From contig NC_090191.1 in assembly GCF_024679245.1 (NCBI RefSeq), forward strand, positions 41,029,524 through 41,093,523: DNA of 64,000 nt, written 5' to 3'. The translations under genes and the position numbers were made by a program. Origin of the DNA: Pseudorasbora parva (lineage: Eukaryota; Chordata; Actinopteri; Cypriniformes; Gobionidae). Below, in pieces: positions 11,930-25,160 of this stretch (position 1 is its first letter; each line of letters opens with the position of its first letter). The notes beneath the pieces are model-generated. The model saw only the letters and a program-made list of their open reading frames with translations, searched no databases and was not told the origin of the DNA.

Positions 11930-13065
11930 ATAAGTGAACCGTGGAAAACATTGAAAAACAAACAAAAAAATAATGATTGCTTTAATGCATATCTATTTTA
12001 GATTAATGATGAGCATTTATTAAAAATCCACAGTGTCTTTCTGAATGTTCTCCTCTAATTTTCGTAACTTTAAGTCTACATCAATATTTCTTTCATCTTC
12101 TTACATCATTTTTAAGGTTAATATTGGTTTGATTGGTTTATGGATACGAGTCTCATGAAAGATAGTCATCTATCATTAATAGAATAAGATATGTTCTTCA
12201 TAAATTCTTCATGTGTGATGAATTACCCTTGGGGTGTTTTAAAATGTTTAACAAGGCTGGATTTCAAATATAATCAGCTCACAAAAAAGCAATTATTCCC
12301 ATCCCTTGTAGACTTAACTGTTTTTTTATGTGTTTAAAAAACACAATGTTCATTTTTGGCTGTCTGAACTTCTTTTGTTTTTCTATCAAGAAAATGCATA
12401 ATTAGACTTTTAGATTACTGGCCTGTTAGATTGTTTTTCGTTTCTCGTGTGCTATATATTTAAGTCGTAGATGTGTTTGGCTCGCTGTGTTTCAGGGCCC
12501 CGGGGACAGAGTTCCTGAGCTGTTTATCTGTTTAAGTTTACTGCTTTTCTTAAGCAATCATATCAGCACATTATTCTCTCTCCCATGGAGCTCCTAAAGC
12601 ACCTCTAAAGCACAGCTCATGTGGTTTCATTCTCATCTGTGCTTATGAAAGATCCAGTCGTGCAGTCCATTTACAGTAATCTAGGCATGTTTGGTTGTTT
12701 AGTAAACTAAGCGGTTTGAGGTTCTCACAGATTGTTGAACATTTGTGTTCTAGTTTTGTGCTAGTTTAGTTTTGTTCTTTTCTGAAGCTCATCTGATGTG
12801 TCACATGTGTCCCTATCAATTATTGAAACTACTAATGACCTTTTCAAAGATTGAGGGCATGTAAAATGTCTAAACTTTCCAAGGACATTTCGATTTGCTT
12901 AGTACAAATGAGCCTAGGCACTGACATTTTCCATGAATTTCTTTTTCATGCTTTTTTCTGCTTTAGAGGTGAACTTTCAGTCCAGCTAGAAACTTTGGTG
13001 CAGCAAGAATTTCACAGTTAATAATTAAACTTTACCATGTACAGTGGGATCCACACTGACAATAT
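11930..13065. other. AT-rich intronic sequence, nothing recognised
   Basis: No exon, RNA gene or clear repeat family was identified in this stretch. Confidence 0.4.
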
Positions 13066-13067
13066 GG

Positions 13068-13560
13068 GATTTAGGGCCCTATCATACATTGGCGCATTGC
13101 GACGGCAGGTAAAACACAAGTGTTTTTTGTAAGTTTAAACCTGACACGGTTATCATTTTCAAGTGCCATATCAAATGCAAACGTGCCCATCTGTTCACCC
13201 ATAGGTGTGCTGGTCTGAAAAGCAGGTGTGTTCAGGTGCATTGTTGGCGTGTTGATATTTTGAGGAACTGAAAATGACTGCGCCATTGACCAACAAAAAC
13301 CTGACCTAAAGCCATTAGTAGTGCAGTATTTTTGTGTTATTTAAAAGGCTTGTTAGTATTATACTGGGTTTTAAAGGGAAAGGGAGATGAGACTCTGATT
13401 GGTTTATTTATGCCCAAAAACACACCCATGATTCATTAAGAGACTAAGGATAACCCTGTTTGACCATGCACCTGGTACACCAACAGTTTTTTCGCCATTA
13501 AACTAGCAAAAGTGGATTCGGACACACCTGTGCTAAGAGCGTCAGACCATGTGCTATTGC
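13068..13560. mobile_element. Fish non-autonomous DNA transposon fragment (GGGCCCTATCATACA type)
   Basis: Starts with TTAGGGCCCTATCATACA, a terminus I recognise from abundant teleost elements. It continues with typical internal phrases such as TTAAACTAGCAAAAGTGGAT near 13497. The matching inverted end is not present, so the copy looks truncated near 13555. The - strand open frame 13286-13071 is a by-product. Confidence 0.5.
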
Positions 13561-13594
13561 AAATTTGCAAACACTTTTAAAAAAAAGCACATTT

Positions 13595-14782
13595 GCTAAC
13601 ACTTTACTTAAAGCTGCAGTCCGTAACTTTTTTGGGTTAAAAATGATCCAAAATACATTTTTGAGCAAGTACATAACCAGCCAGTGTTCAAAACTATCTG
13701 CTTACCGTAGCTAGATTTACAGCAGTAAGCTTGTAATAATATTTTTAATTCCAGTGGTACTGGTGGATTTCCCTGGGACATTCAAGCATATGTTTGCTTT
13801 TTTTTCCAGCTTTTTTTCTGCTGAACAGGTAAGACATTTCAATGGTTGAATTAGGCTATGTAACAGTAGCACAGTAGCACACCTGTTCGCTTAATTCATG
13901 CAGTTAAGGAGTTTTCCTTTGTTGTGCCTTTCTCGTTTTGCCATATTCATTATGGTAACATCAGTTATTTTGTGCTTGCTATGAGAGGGAGCTTCACCTC
14001 TACTCCACATTAATGTGTTGTTATAAACGATTAGAAATTAGACTGCACAGAACTGGAAACTGTACTGTCACGCAATCCTGATAACATTAACAGTTTGAAA
14101 AAGTATAATTTGCAGTTTGACGGGATATGATAAATGATCGTTAGATTAATCATCACAATGTATTGCAATGCTTTTTTCTCCTTAGTTGGTCAGAACAAAA
14201 GAGGATGAGCTACTTGTTCAGATGACATTCTTATGTCGGTCATACTTTCAAACAGTAAAGTCTGTGATTGGGAATGACAGTATCCACACCGGGTGACTGA
14301 CAGCGCTTCTCCTGACAGCTGCACATTTGATTCTTCCATGCTTTGCCGACCGGGGCACTACTCACGTAGAGTTGATCATTCCGCGAATAACTGCAATTGC
14401 AGTTTTCGAACAGAGATGGCGACAAAGAGGAAAAACTACAGACTGCAGCTTTAAAGCATTTGCATTATAAAAGTATTTTAATGCTTTAATTATGTCTTGT
14501 AATACACCTTATAATGCATTTCATTATCTCATAAATAATTTTAACTAATATACATGATATTATTTACTGTATCTATTCTATGGTGCACCTTTAGAAAGTA
14601 TAATGCATTAAAACACATGACAAACAACCAGTTTCAGATGCAACTAGGAATCTGCTAATATTATAATGGATTGTAACTTTGGTTACTTACAATTGTATAT
14701 TGAAATCTATAATGCATTATATTGTATATTATGAATACCTTTATAATGCATTATACATACGGCCTTTAAGTAAAGTGTTACC
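13595..14782. mobile_element. Outer MITE with GGTAACACTTTAC-type ends
   Basis: The left end GCTAACACTTTACTTAAAG (13595-13613) is the inverted complement of the right end CTTTAAGTAAAGTGTTACC (14764-14782), with a single mismatch apart from the edge. The body at 14455-14760 is AT-rich with TATAATGCATTA-like phrases. The element is split by a second one (13608-14454). Confidence 0.75.
13608..14454. mobile_element. Inner MITE nested in the outer one
   Basis: About 847 bp. The left end TTAAAGCTGCAGTCCGTAAC pairs with the right end ACAGACTGCAGCTTTAA as an inverted repeat. It sits immediately inside the left terminus of the outer element, so it inserted after it. The short - strand open frame 14425-14240 is not considered a gene. 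Confidence 0.7.
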
Positions 14783-16220
14783 GGAAATAAAAGTTGTAGG
14801 ACTTTAGGAATATAAAATGCCCTTTTTGGATCATAATCGTAATTCAATTCTCAACATTTGTAATAAATAAAAATTGTTACGTAAGAAAAATGTCAAATAA
14901 TTTTAACCCCATTTCATATGTTTAATAACTTTCCTAAATTTTGGATGTACAAGGTTGGTTATTGCACTCATAAAACATTCAATCAGTGTTGAAAGGCCTC
15001 AGGGCTTCACACTAGAATTTTAGATGTGAATCATAAATATTGAAAAGTAGTTCATTTGACATATTTTAGTTCATTAATTTCATCTGAAAGTGGTTTTCCA
15101 AAAGCAGGTTTGAATTCAAGTTTGAGACAAGTAACCAAACCAAGTGCCAAAAACAACATTATTGGTGAAGTTACATGGATGTAGAGGTCAGGTGGTATGT
15201 CTAAGATACTCGCCTCAGTGAAAGTTGACTGATTTTATGACCTTTCCACTTTCTTACCTCCTTACAAGGTTTCCAGGATCGTTGCACATATACAGCAGGA
15301 GGCTGGATGTATTATTTACACCTGCGGCACCCGATCCTGAACACACTCCTGCACCGCAGCCGCTTCTGTGGAGCTGCGAGAAAGCCTGTGTGATACAAGC
15401 CTTTTTAATTCACCTGTTGGGAATTTAGCTATAACAAGTATTGATTGTTTATGTGCTCTACTAGAACAGGTTTTCAGGCTTTAATGTTGATTATTTTCCT
15501 CATATTCTCCATTGTTGCGGCTCCTGTCTTCTCAGTCTGTCAGTAACGCTCTGTTTAGTTTCTGTCTCTATGAAGCCCCGCCTTCTGAAAAGCACAATGT
15601 GCTCTGATTGGTTGGCTGGAGCTGTGTGTTGTGATTGGTCAAGCTTCGACCATGTTTAGGAAATGCCCCGCCCCTTTAGTGTGCATATGGATTATTTAAA
15701 TTAGGAATATTGTGATGTGTTTGTTCACAAAAGAAAACTCAAGTCTACAATGGAAACCCAATTTGTGTTGTTTTCAGTCCAAGGGCTGGGGAAATATAGG
15801 ACTGAACACATGTTGGGTTAATTTTACCCAACAAAAGTGAGCATATTTTTTATTTTTTTACTTCATCATGAATTAATCACAAAAACTACCCAAAACCTGA
15901 AAAAATAACCCCTAAAAATGACCTAAATGGCTCAACCCAGGATTTTTTGAGTGTAATCTCAGTCAGTCAGTCAGTCACTTTCACCAGAAGATCCAGCTAT
16001 GAGTAGGCTATATTTTGAGTAAACATTACTAGGTTAAATCATAGTAATTAAAACATATGCACAGGTGAATTATGCACAATAAAATGCATTTACTGACTTT
16101 AATCTCTAGACATGGCTCAGGTGTCTCCTCCAACATTGTGTAAATAGGAAGTTTTTGCCATTTTATTGTCAACAGGACTTAAAAAACATGATTTTAACAA
16201 GCTCCTGAACTGTTTTACAG
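14783..16220. other. Intron sequence upstream of grm8 exon, with element fragments
   Basis: Mostly unrecognised. Near 15565-15670 a fragment (GCCCCGCCTTCTGAAAAGCAC and after) recurs inverted near 54230. At about 15797-15955 a small element-like stretch has TTGGGTTAATTTTACCCAAC at one end and CAACCCAGGATTTTTT at the other, as in a common fish MITE. Confidence 0.4.
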
Positions 16221-16360
16221 GAAGTGCAGGCACTCCGGTGGTCTTCAATCAGAACGGAGATGCGCCAGGACGATACGACATCTTCCAGTATCAGATCAAC
16301 AACAAATCGACAACTGAGTATAAAGTGATCGGCCAGTGGACGAACAAACTGCATCTTAAT
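16221..16360 (+). CDS. grm8: Metabotropic glutamate receptor 8, internal exon (end of ligand-binding domain)
   Basis: First receptor exon visible in the window, 140 bp. It begins after TGTTTTACAG and ends before GTGAGTC. It enters in phase 1 (the previous exon supplies the first G of a Gly codon) and leaves in phase 0. It translates to 47 codons including [20 protein letters not shown] and [14 protein letters not shown], the conserved end of the Venus-flytrap glutamate-binding domain of group III mGluRs. The exon size and phases suit the family. mGluR8 is a presynaptic, Gi/o-coupled receptor that lowers cAMP and dampens transmitter release. The exons for the signal peptide and most of the ligand-binding domain must lie upstream of base 1, since nothing in 1-16220 matches them. 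Whether this is the a or b teleost paralogue cannot be told. Confidence 0.92.

Positions 16361-18755
<2,395 letters not shown>

Positions 18756-18847
<92 letters not shown>
18756..18847. repeat. (TA)n microsatellite, left of the Tc1-like copy
   Basis: Uninterrupted TA dinucleotides next to the transposon remnant. Confidence 0.97.
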
Positions 18848-18849
<2 letters not shown>

Positions 18850-18851
<2 letters not shown>

Positions 18852-19797
18852 AATCAGGCATTATATGATATTCCTAATATTGTGTTGGTCGGCTAAAACC
18901 GCCTTGACCCGTCGAGGCCTGGACTCCACTAGACCCCTGAGGGTGTGCTGTGGTATCTAACAAGATGTTAGCAGCAGATCCTCCAAGTTGTGAGGTGGGG
19001 CCTCTATGAATCGGACTTGTTTGTTCAGCACATCCCACAGATGCTCGATTGGTTTGAGATCTGGGGAATTTGGAGGCCAATGCAACACTTCAAAATCATT
19101 GTTGTGCTCCTCAAACCATTCCTGAAGCGTTTGTGCTTTGTGTCAGGAGCATTATCCTGCTGGAAGAGCCACAGCCACCAGAATACCGTTTCCATGAAAG
19201 GCTGAACATGGTCTCAGCAATGCTTAGGTAGGTGGAGCGTGTCAAAGTAACATCCACATGGATGGAGGACCCAAGGTTTCCCAGCAGAACATTGGTCAAA
19301 GCATCACACTGCCTCCGCCGGCTCGCCTTCTTCCCATAGTGCATCCTGGGGCCATGTGTTCCCCAGGTAAGCCACACACACACACCCGGCCATCCACGTG
19401 ATGTAAAAGAAAACGTGATTCCTCAGACCAGGCCACCTTCTTCCATTGCTCCGTGGTCCAGTTCTGATGCTCACGTGCCACAGATGGTGCTTTCGGCGGG
19501 GTCAGGGGTCAGCATGGGCACGTAGCTCATCTCTTTGATCGGACCACACGGGCCAGCCTTCGCTCCCCACGTGCATCAATGACCCTGTGGCCGGTTCTCC
19601 ACTGTTCCTCTTGGAGCACTTTTGATAGATACTGACCACTGCAGACCGGGAACAGCCCACAAGAGCTGCAGTTTTGGAGATGCTCTGACCCAGTCGTCTA
19701 GCCGTCACAATCTGGCCCTTGTCAAACTTGCGCAAATCCTTACGCTTGCCCACTTTTCCTGCTTCTAACACACCAACTTTGAGGACAAAATGTTCAC
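18850..19797 (-). pseudogene. Tc1/mariner-type transposase, degenerate copy
   Basis: Read on the - strand, the transposase remains are collinear but broken. The N-terminal DNA-binding helix-turn-helix region lies in 19771-19502 ([38 protein letters not shown]). The central DDE-domain region lies in 19481-19111 (WTTEQWKKVAWSEESRFLL, then GGGSVMLW). The C-terminal part (EHNNDFEVLHW, then SPDLKPIEHLWDVL-like) lies in about 19120-18950. The frame shifts at least twice (after IYQKC and between the central and C-terminal parts), so no working enzyme is expected. Tc1 transposases cut and paste at TA sites. Here the copy is bounded on both sides by (TA)n tracts; clear terminal inverted repeats were not found. 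A short second fragment of the same family lies at 37921-38120. Confidence 0.85.

Positions 19798-19798
<1 letters not shown>

Positions 19799-19884
<86 letters not shown>
19799..19884. repeat. (TA)n microsatellite, right of the Tc1-like copy
   Basis: Uninterrupted TA dinucleotides directly next to the transposon remnant. Confidence 0.97.
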
Positions 19885-19888
<4 letters not shown>

Positions 19889-21130
19889 TATATGTAACTG
19901 TATGTACAATACAATTGCTTATACTACTGGGATGTTGAATCATTTAACCTGATTTGTTGACGAATGTTCTAAGGTGTGCAATAATTTCCAGGGAAACGCT
20001 CAGCTAAAGTAGTTCCAGGCAGGTCTTGACCACATTACAGTTCCATATCACTCCGCCAAATGATTTCAGTTATTACAAAGGTCCTACAACAGCAAAAAGA
20101 ACCAAAACCCATAACGACACTGACCAAGAAAATAAATATTTTAAATAATAGGATAAAATCCACAAATTATTTCCAATTTTTTTGACACAAAATTAAGTTT
20201 TATCATGTATGAAAAGCACACACTCTATCTCTCACTCTCACAAAGGCACACTCATACAGTACAGACACACACTCGCAATGAAACATGATGTCAGTGCGGC
20301 TCTATAATAGATTAGCAACTTAAAAGCTACATGAAAGTTCTGGAAATGTTTGTATTTTCACACACACTTAATCTCTCCCTCCCTCCCTCCCTCTAATAAC
20401 TGCATAAATTAATTCATTATTCTGCTTTCAGTGGCTGAATCCTCCGTTATTAGCTCTAAAATTACATTTAGGAATTAGCAACAGAGGCGTGGGGTGAGAT
20501 GCGTAATAAATTAGTCCTGCAAACAGTGTTTTAAGGAGAAAAAACCTGACAAAGTCTTCAAATACATCCTCTGAACAATGTCTTGAAGTGTGTTAACCAT
20601 AGTATGGTAGTAGTAGTAGTAGTAAGTGGAATAATTGACTCTGGTCAAATGAATTATTAGAAATTACCACCGTGACCGCATTACCCCCTCAGGTGTGCAT
20701 TATTTGTAATAAAGCAACACCCCGTCATCAGTTATTCCTTACTTAATAGACATATTGCAGCCAATCTCTGGGTTTGTCATTTTATTTATTTAATCTCAAA
20801 TGCCTCTGGCACAAGTTTGTCCCAAAATATATCTGTCATCAGAGTTGCGCCCGGGAGCCAAACTGAAGCTGCACTTAAAAGAGCAACACAGGCTTCTTAT
20901 TTTCCACAGCTTTCAGACACTGATGGGTAATGATTTATTCCTCAAATATGACACAACCTACATTGGGTCTGATACATCTGTGTTGGTAATGAGACTTCTT
21001 TTGAATGCGCCTCTACCTCTTCATCTTTGATGGGACTTCTTTTGTTTTTTATCCTTTCCATGTGGACATTTTCTGTTTACAGTGTGTATGTGGGTCACAT
21101 TATAGGGCTCCAGTTACCTACTGAAAAAAC
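19885..21130. other. Intron sequence, no gene recognised
   Basis: Ordinary AT-rich intron sequence. It has a small TAG-trinucleotide run near 20607-20624 and a CCCT run near 20377-20393. No exon was seen. Confidence 0.5.
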
Positions 21131-21132
21131 AA

Positions 21133-21573
21133 CACTGCAAAAATGCTTTTCTTACTTTGTCATTTTGTTTTGTTTCTAGTATAGATATCTAACAATTCTT
21201 AAATCAAGATGCATTTACTATATAAGTAAAACAACATAAGATATTTTTTTCTTATTTTGTTGAAATTAAAATCAAAATGAAGTGAGTTTTTGCTTAAAAC
21301 AGGCTAAATTTTCCGTCAATGGGGTGAGAAAAATAATCTTGTTTCTGATTGAAATCTTGTTTCTTGTTTTAGTCCCAAACAGAAATAAGATTATTTTCTC
21401 ACCCCATTGGCTGATAACAAAAACTCACTTCATTTTGATATGTTTCCCCAGAAAACAAGAAAAGAATATCTGTTATCTAGTAAAGGCATTTTTCTTGATT
21501 TAAGAAAAATTTGATAATTGGACTGGAAACAAGAAAATAAAATATTGAATAAGAAGAGCATTTTTTTGCAGTG
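21133..21573. mobile_element. Foldback MITE (CACTGCAAAAA ends)
   Basis: About 441 bp. Left end CACTGCAAAAATGCTTTTCT and right end AAGAGCATTTTTTTGCAGTG are inverted repeats. The interior is also palindromic: TCAAAATGAAGTGAGTTTTT near 21272 pairs with AAAAACTCACTTCATTTTGA near 21420, and TGGGGTGAGAAAAATAATCT pairs with AGATTATTTTCTCACCCCA-like sequence. The copy ends 224 bases before the next grm8 exon. The + strand open frame 21282-21503 is a by-product. Confidence 0.8.
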
Positions 21574-21797
21574 TAACAATTCAATTGCTAAAGCAGTTAT
21601 ATTCTTTCCACTCGGATGTAAAAGACTGAGGGTTTGTAAAATTAAACAACATTTTTAGGCATTTTTTGCATGTTGCCATGCAGTTTCTAGGTTGGTGTGA
21701 TGCGTATGTGTGGCTAATAAGACTTCTCTTGAATGCAAAGTCTCTTGATTTAACACTACGCTCCTGGTCTTCAACTTTTCTCATTGTTCTTTTGCAG

Positions 21798-22733
21798 GTG
21801 GATGGCATGCGCTGGCGGAGAGGCGACTCCACCTTTCCTGCATCGGTGTGTAGCGTGCCTTGCCAAATGGGTGAAAGGAAGAAGGTCGTGAAGGGTGTAC
21901 CTTGCTGTTGGCACTGCGAGCGATGCGAAGGCTATCACTTCCAGGCCAGCGAGTTCAGCTGCGAGCTGTGTCCGTACGAGCAGCGTCCTGACCGCAATCG
22001 CACCGGATGCATCCCCATCCCGATCATCAAACTCGAGTGGCACTCTGCCTGGGCGGCTGTGCCGGTTTTCGTTGCGGTTCTTGGCATCGTGGCTACAAGT
22101 TTCGTGGTGGTCACTTTCGTCCGTTACAATGACACGCCCATTGTCCGTGCATCCGGCCGGGAGATGAGCTACGTGCTGTTGACGGGCATTTTTTTGTGCT
22201 ATGCCATCACCTTCTTGATGATCGCCACGCCGACTTTGGCCGTATGCTCCTTCCGCCGGGTGTTTCTGGGCTTGGGCATGTGCTTTAGCTACGCGGCTCT
22301 GCTAACCAAGACCAACCGCATCCACCGCATCTTCGAACAAGGCAAGAAGTCGGTGGCCGCGCCACGCTTCATCAGTCCCGCTTCCCAACTGGTCATCACC
22401 TTCAGCCTGATCTCAGTGCAGCTGCTTGGCGTGTTTGTTTGGTTCGCCGTCGATCCACCTCACACGGTTGTGGACTACGGTGAGCAACGCACGTCCGATC
22501 CAGCGAAGGCCCGCGGGGTTCTCAAGTGTGATATCTCAGACCTGTCGCTCATCTGTTCACTGGGCTACAGCATCCTTTTAATGGTCACATGCACTGTTTA
22601 CGCCATCAAGACCCGTGGTGTGCCAGAGACCTTCAACGAGGCCAAACCAATTGGATTTACTATGTACACTACCTGCATCATTTGGTTAGCTTTTATACCT
22701 ATCTTCTTTGGCACCGCACAATCAGCAGAAAGG
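21798..22733 (+). CDS. grm8: Metabotropic glutamate receptor 8, cysteine-rich and 7TM exon
   Basis: A 936-bp exon of exactly 312 codons, phase 0 at both ends. It follows TTCTTTTGCAG and precedes GTAAGTG. Residues 1-75 are the cysteine-rich linker with nine cysteines (18, 22, 36, 37, 40, 43, 55, 58, 71), the number conserved in mGluRs. TM1 is about 84-106. The first intracellular loop contains [18 protein letters not shown]2 is about 121-142. Cys150 and Cys244 are the expected extracellular disulfide pair. TM3 is about 153-172. The second loop contains [16 protein letters not shown], important for G-protein contact. TM4 is about 198-217, TM5 about 248-270 and TM6 about 285-304. The third loop has [17 protein letters not shown]. 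Several positions match mGluR8 rather than mGluR4, 6 or 7, for example [11 protein letters not shown] and WFAVDPPH. The exon ends with SAER. It has no stops or frameshifts. It is rich in C and G relative to its introns, as expected for coding sequence. Confidence 0.96.
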
Positions 22734-22867
22734 GTAAGTGAGATTTACCAATTCTGAAACTAAACAAATGCAAATTATTTCCTTTCATAATGAATGTGTG
22801 TACCCTAGTTGTTCTCTGATGTATAGAGTATATTTTAGGGCCTGTCCACCCGGAGACGTGTTTAACT
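22734..22867. other. Start of the 20.7-kb intron
   Basis: Consensus donor GTAAGTG at 22734. If the donor were read through, translation would stop after about five more codons. Confidence 0.7.
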
Positions 22868-23472
22868 CATAGACCGTAAAAAAAAATGGACGACGCGACA
22901 TCACCCGTTTCCGCTTGGCAGAGTTGAAGCTTTCAGGTGGCCTCCATGGCGCTGACATCTTGGGACCGAGTCTGCGCAGTAGAGAGCAGGAAGTACAGTC
23001 GCGATATCAAAAGCCCGCCCACACTCTCACAAATGCAGAACAATAAATTATGTTGGTGTGAAATAAACAGTTATGGAAATGTAGAAATTAAAGCTAAAGC
23101 TGTAATCTGCTCCCAAAAATCCTGAAAAAAGTCTGTTAGTGCCTCAGTGACAACTTCACTCAGAGAAGACGTCGATCTCAGCTGTCAATCATGACGTCAC
23201 ACACCCCCCCCGTTTTTATAGCATCAGATAACTAACTAAAACTAAACTTATTTTAAAAATGAACACTTGAAATGAAATCATCGTGATGATAACTGCCTTC
23301 AATGACATAAACTAACTTTGGGGAAAAAATATTTGTAGTTTAATTGTATTGTTTAGTTTGCCTCGCGTCCATTAGAAAACACAGAGGGGCGGCTATACTG
23401 GGACCGGTCACCGGGGGGGTGATCGAGGCGCGAAAGCTTCAGTTTCTAAAAGAGGGGTGCTGCAGGCCTGGT
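22868..23472. mobile_element. Dispersed non-autonomous element, copy 1 (+ orientation)
   Basis: Begins at CATAGACCGTAAAAAAAA and ends near GCAGGCCTGG. An inverted copy with the same internal order lies at 53531-54132. Shared blocks include GACCGAGTCTGCGCAGTAGA, AGCTGTCAATCATGACGTCA and GGGTGATCGAGGCGCGAAAG. It is about 605 bp long. I recognise the CATAGACCGTAAAAAAA end from many fish introns but cannot name the family with certainty. Confidence 0.75.
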
Positions 23473-24305
23473 TTAGCTGTATATGTATACATTTTCTATG
23501 GTATCAGCGTTTCGTTCACACGGATCCGGTGTTTTGAAAGCATGAATCCGATATTTTCTGAAACCGGGTCCCAGAGTGGATGAATCTGAAAACGACATCA
23601 TCTTACGTTTTCGTGTGTACAGCCAATCCGTATATTTTGTGAAACGGTGATATGTCTAGCACAGTGAAAGTGTTAAGAGATACAACTACAGGCACTAGGC
23701 ATGCAGATATCAATATCGCTTCATTTAATTACCGTATTTGCATTATTGTAACGGTAGGTTTAGGGTTGGGGTAGGTGTAGGCGTTAATAAAACATATCTG
23801 TTAAGTAGCAAATGTATTTATTGTTATTTTATCATAAGATTTTGCCTCATCTCCAACCACTGCTATACCCTTCTAGCCACAACTCTTCTTCTTCATTTTT
23901 AGTGTATTTCTGTGGGAGAATTACAGCACCACACACTGGCTTGGCATGTATACTACACCGGTTTGAGTCGGTTTTCGGGCAGCTTGAGTGTACGCAGATG
24001 TTTCTTGAAACAAGGAAAAAAAAAAGATCGGATTGGGAAATCTCTGGCTTCCTGTGGACAATTGCAAAATATATTGAAATATTTAGAGAGTGCAGGGAGA
24101 CACTCATTTGCAGTGCTTCCTGGGAGTGGATGGGGCTAAAGAGAAAACTTTGATTGGTGGAATTTTCTGTACATCATGATGGGTATTGTAGTTTTTCACT
24201 ACGAATTCCGCTGTTAAACTCAATTATTTTAAAACTAAGTTGAAATAATGTGGGCTAACGGGTTTAGCAGAATCAAACACCATCGATTAACAACTTCGTA
24301 GCTCA
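23473..24305. other. Intron with further repeat-like sequence
   Basis: 23500-23660 has the GTTCACACGGATCCGG-type phrasing of a common fish repeat. 23750-23790 carries TAGGTTTAGGGTTGGGGTAG, also seen near 31389. Overlapping short open frames on both strands at 23812-24153 resemble no protein I know. Confidence 0.4.
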
Positions 24306-24762
24306 CAGTAGGGCTATCTTTAAAGATTTGTATTTTATTGTTAAAGATCAATTTCACTATGGAGAAAATGAATGGAGTTTTTACTTCTGGAACCCGACTG
24401 TTGCACTCTTGGTGAAGTCTCGCAGTCCAAAGGACAGATCGTTAACACTGGCTGGTGTTTTAGTTATTATTTCGGCCAGGAAATCCAAACGTTCACCTTT
24501 CATTCATCGACATCAAAACGTGGTTTAGTCGTCAACTTTATCTTTGCTATGACATTGACTCAGAAAACCCTATTTTATACAATGTTACCAATGTTAAATA
24601 TAATATTCTTTCTCAGCCCTGAAACTCAAGCCACTATCTAATGCCACTCCCAGTATGTATTTAAGTAATAAATTTAATATAATAAACATGTGACTAGTCG
24701 ACTAATGGCTTAAGTGGACAACTACTAGTCGGCTAAAAAATCTTTAGTCAGGACAGCCCTAT
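24306..24762. mobile_element. hAT-like non-autonomous element (TAGGGCTGTCC ends)
   Basis: Left end TAGGGCTATCTTTAAAGATT and right end AATCTTTAGTCAGGACAGCC (then CTA) form an imperfect inverted repeat. The interior includes ACTAGTCGACTAATGGC, which I associate with a common fish element. About 455 bp. The target duplication is unclear. Confidence 0.6.
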
Positions 24763-24929
24763 ACTGTATTTAAGACTTCTAGCATCTTAATATGTAATAG
24801 CATTATTATACAGGGCCTCTAAATTTGCTTTTGTTTTTAAAGTTGTAATGTTCATCTGACATTTATATTTATTTTATTTCACCTTGTTATTTTGTAATTA
24901 GTAATATGATATAAGTAAAAAGTCATGTT

Positions 24930-25160
24930 GGTCATACTTTAGATTAGGGTCCAATTCTAAATAGTGCTTAGTAATAGTTAGTAAGGTAGTTGTTAAGTTT
25001 AGGTATCGGTAGGATTAAGGGATGTAGAATATGATCATGCAGAATAAGGCATTAATATGTGCTTTATAAGTGCTAATAAACAGCCAATATCCTAGTAATA
25101 TGCATGCTAATAAGCAACTAGTTAATAGTGAGAATTGAACACTAAACTAAAGTGTTACCT
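24930..25160. mobile_element. Short MITE (TAACACTTTAG ends)
   Basis: Left TCATACTTTAGATTAGGGTC and right AACTAAAGTGTTACC form an imperfect inverted repeat around about 230 bp. The internal phrase GCTAATAAGCAACTAGTTAA is typical of a very common fish MITE related to the outer element at 13595. Confidence 0.65.

Noticed and set aside
21895..22167. Open frames overlapping the 7TM exon in other frames
   Set aside because: Shadows of the real grm8 coding frame.
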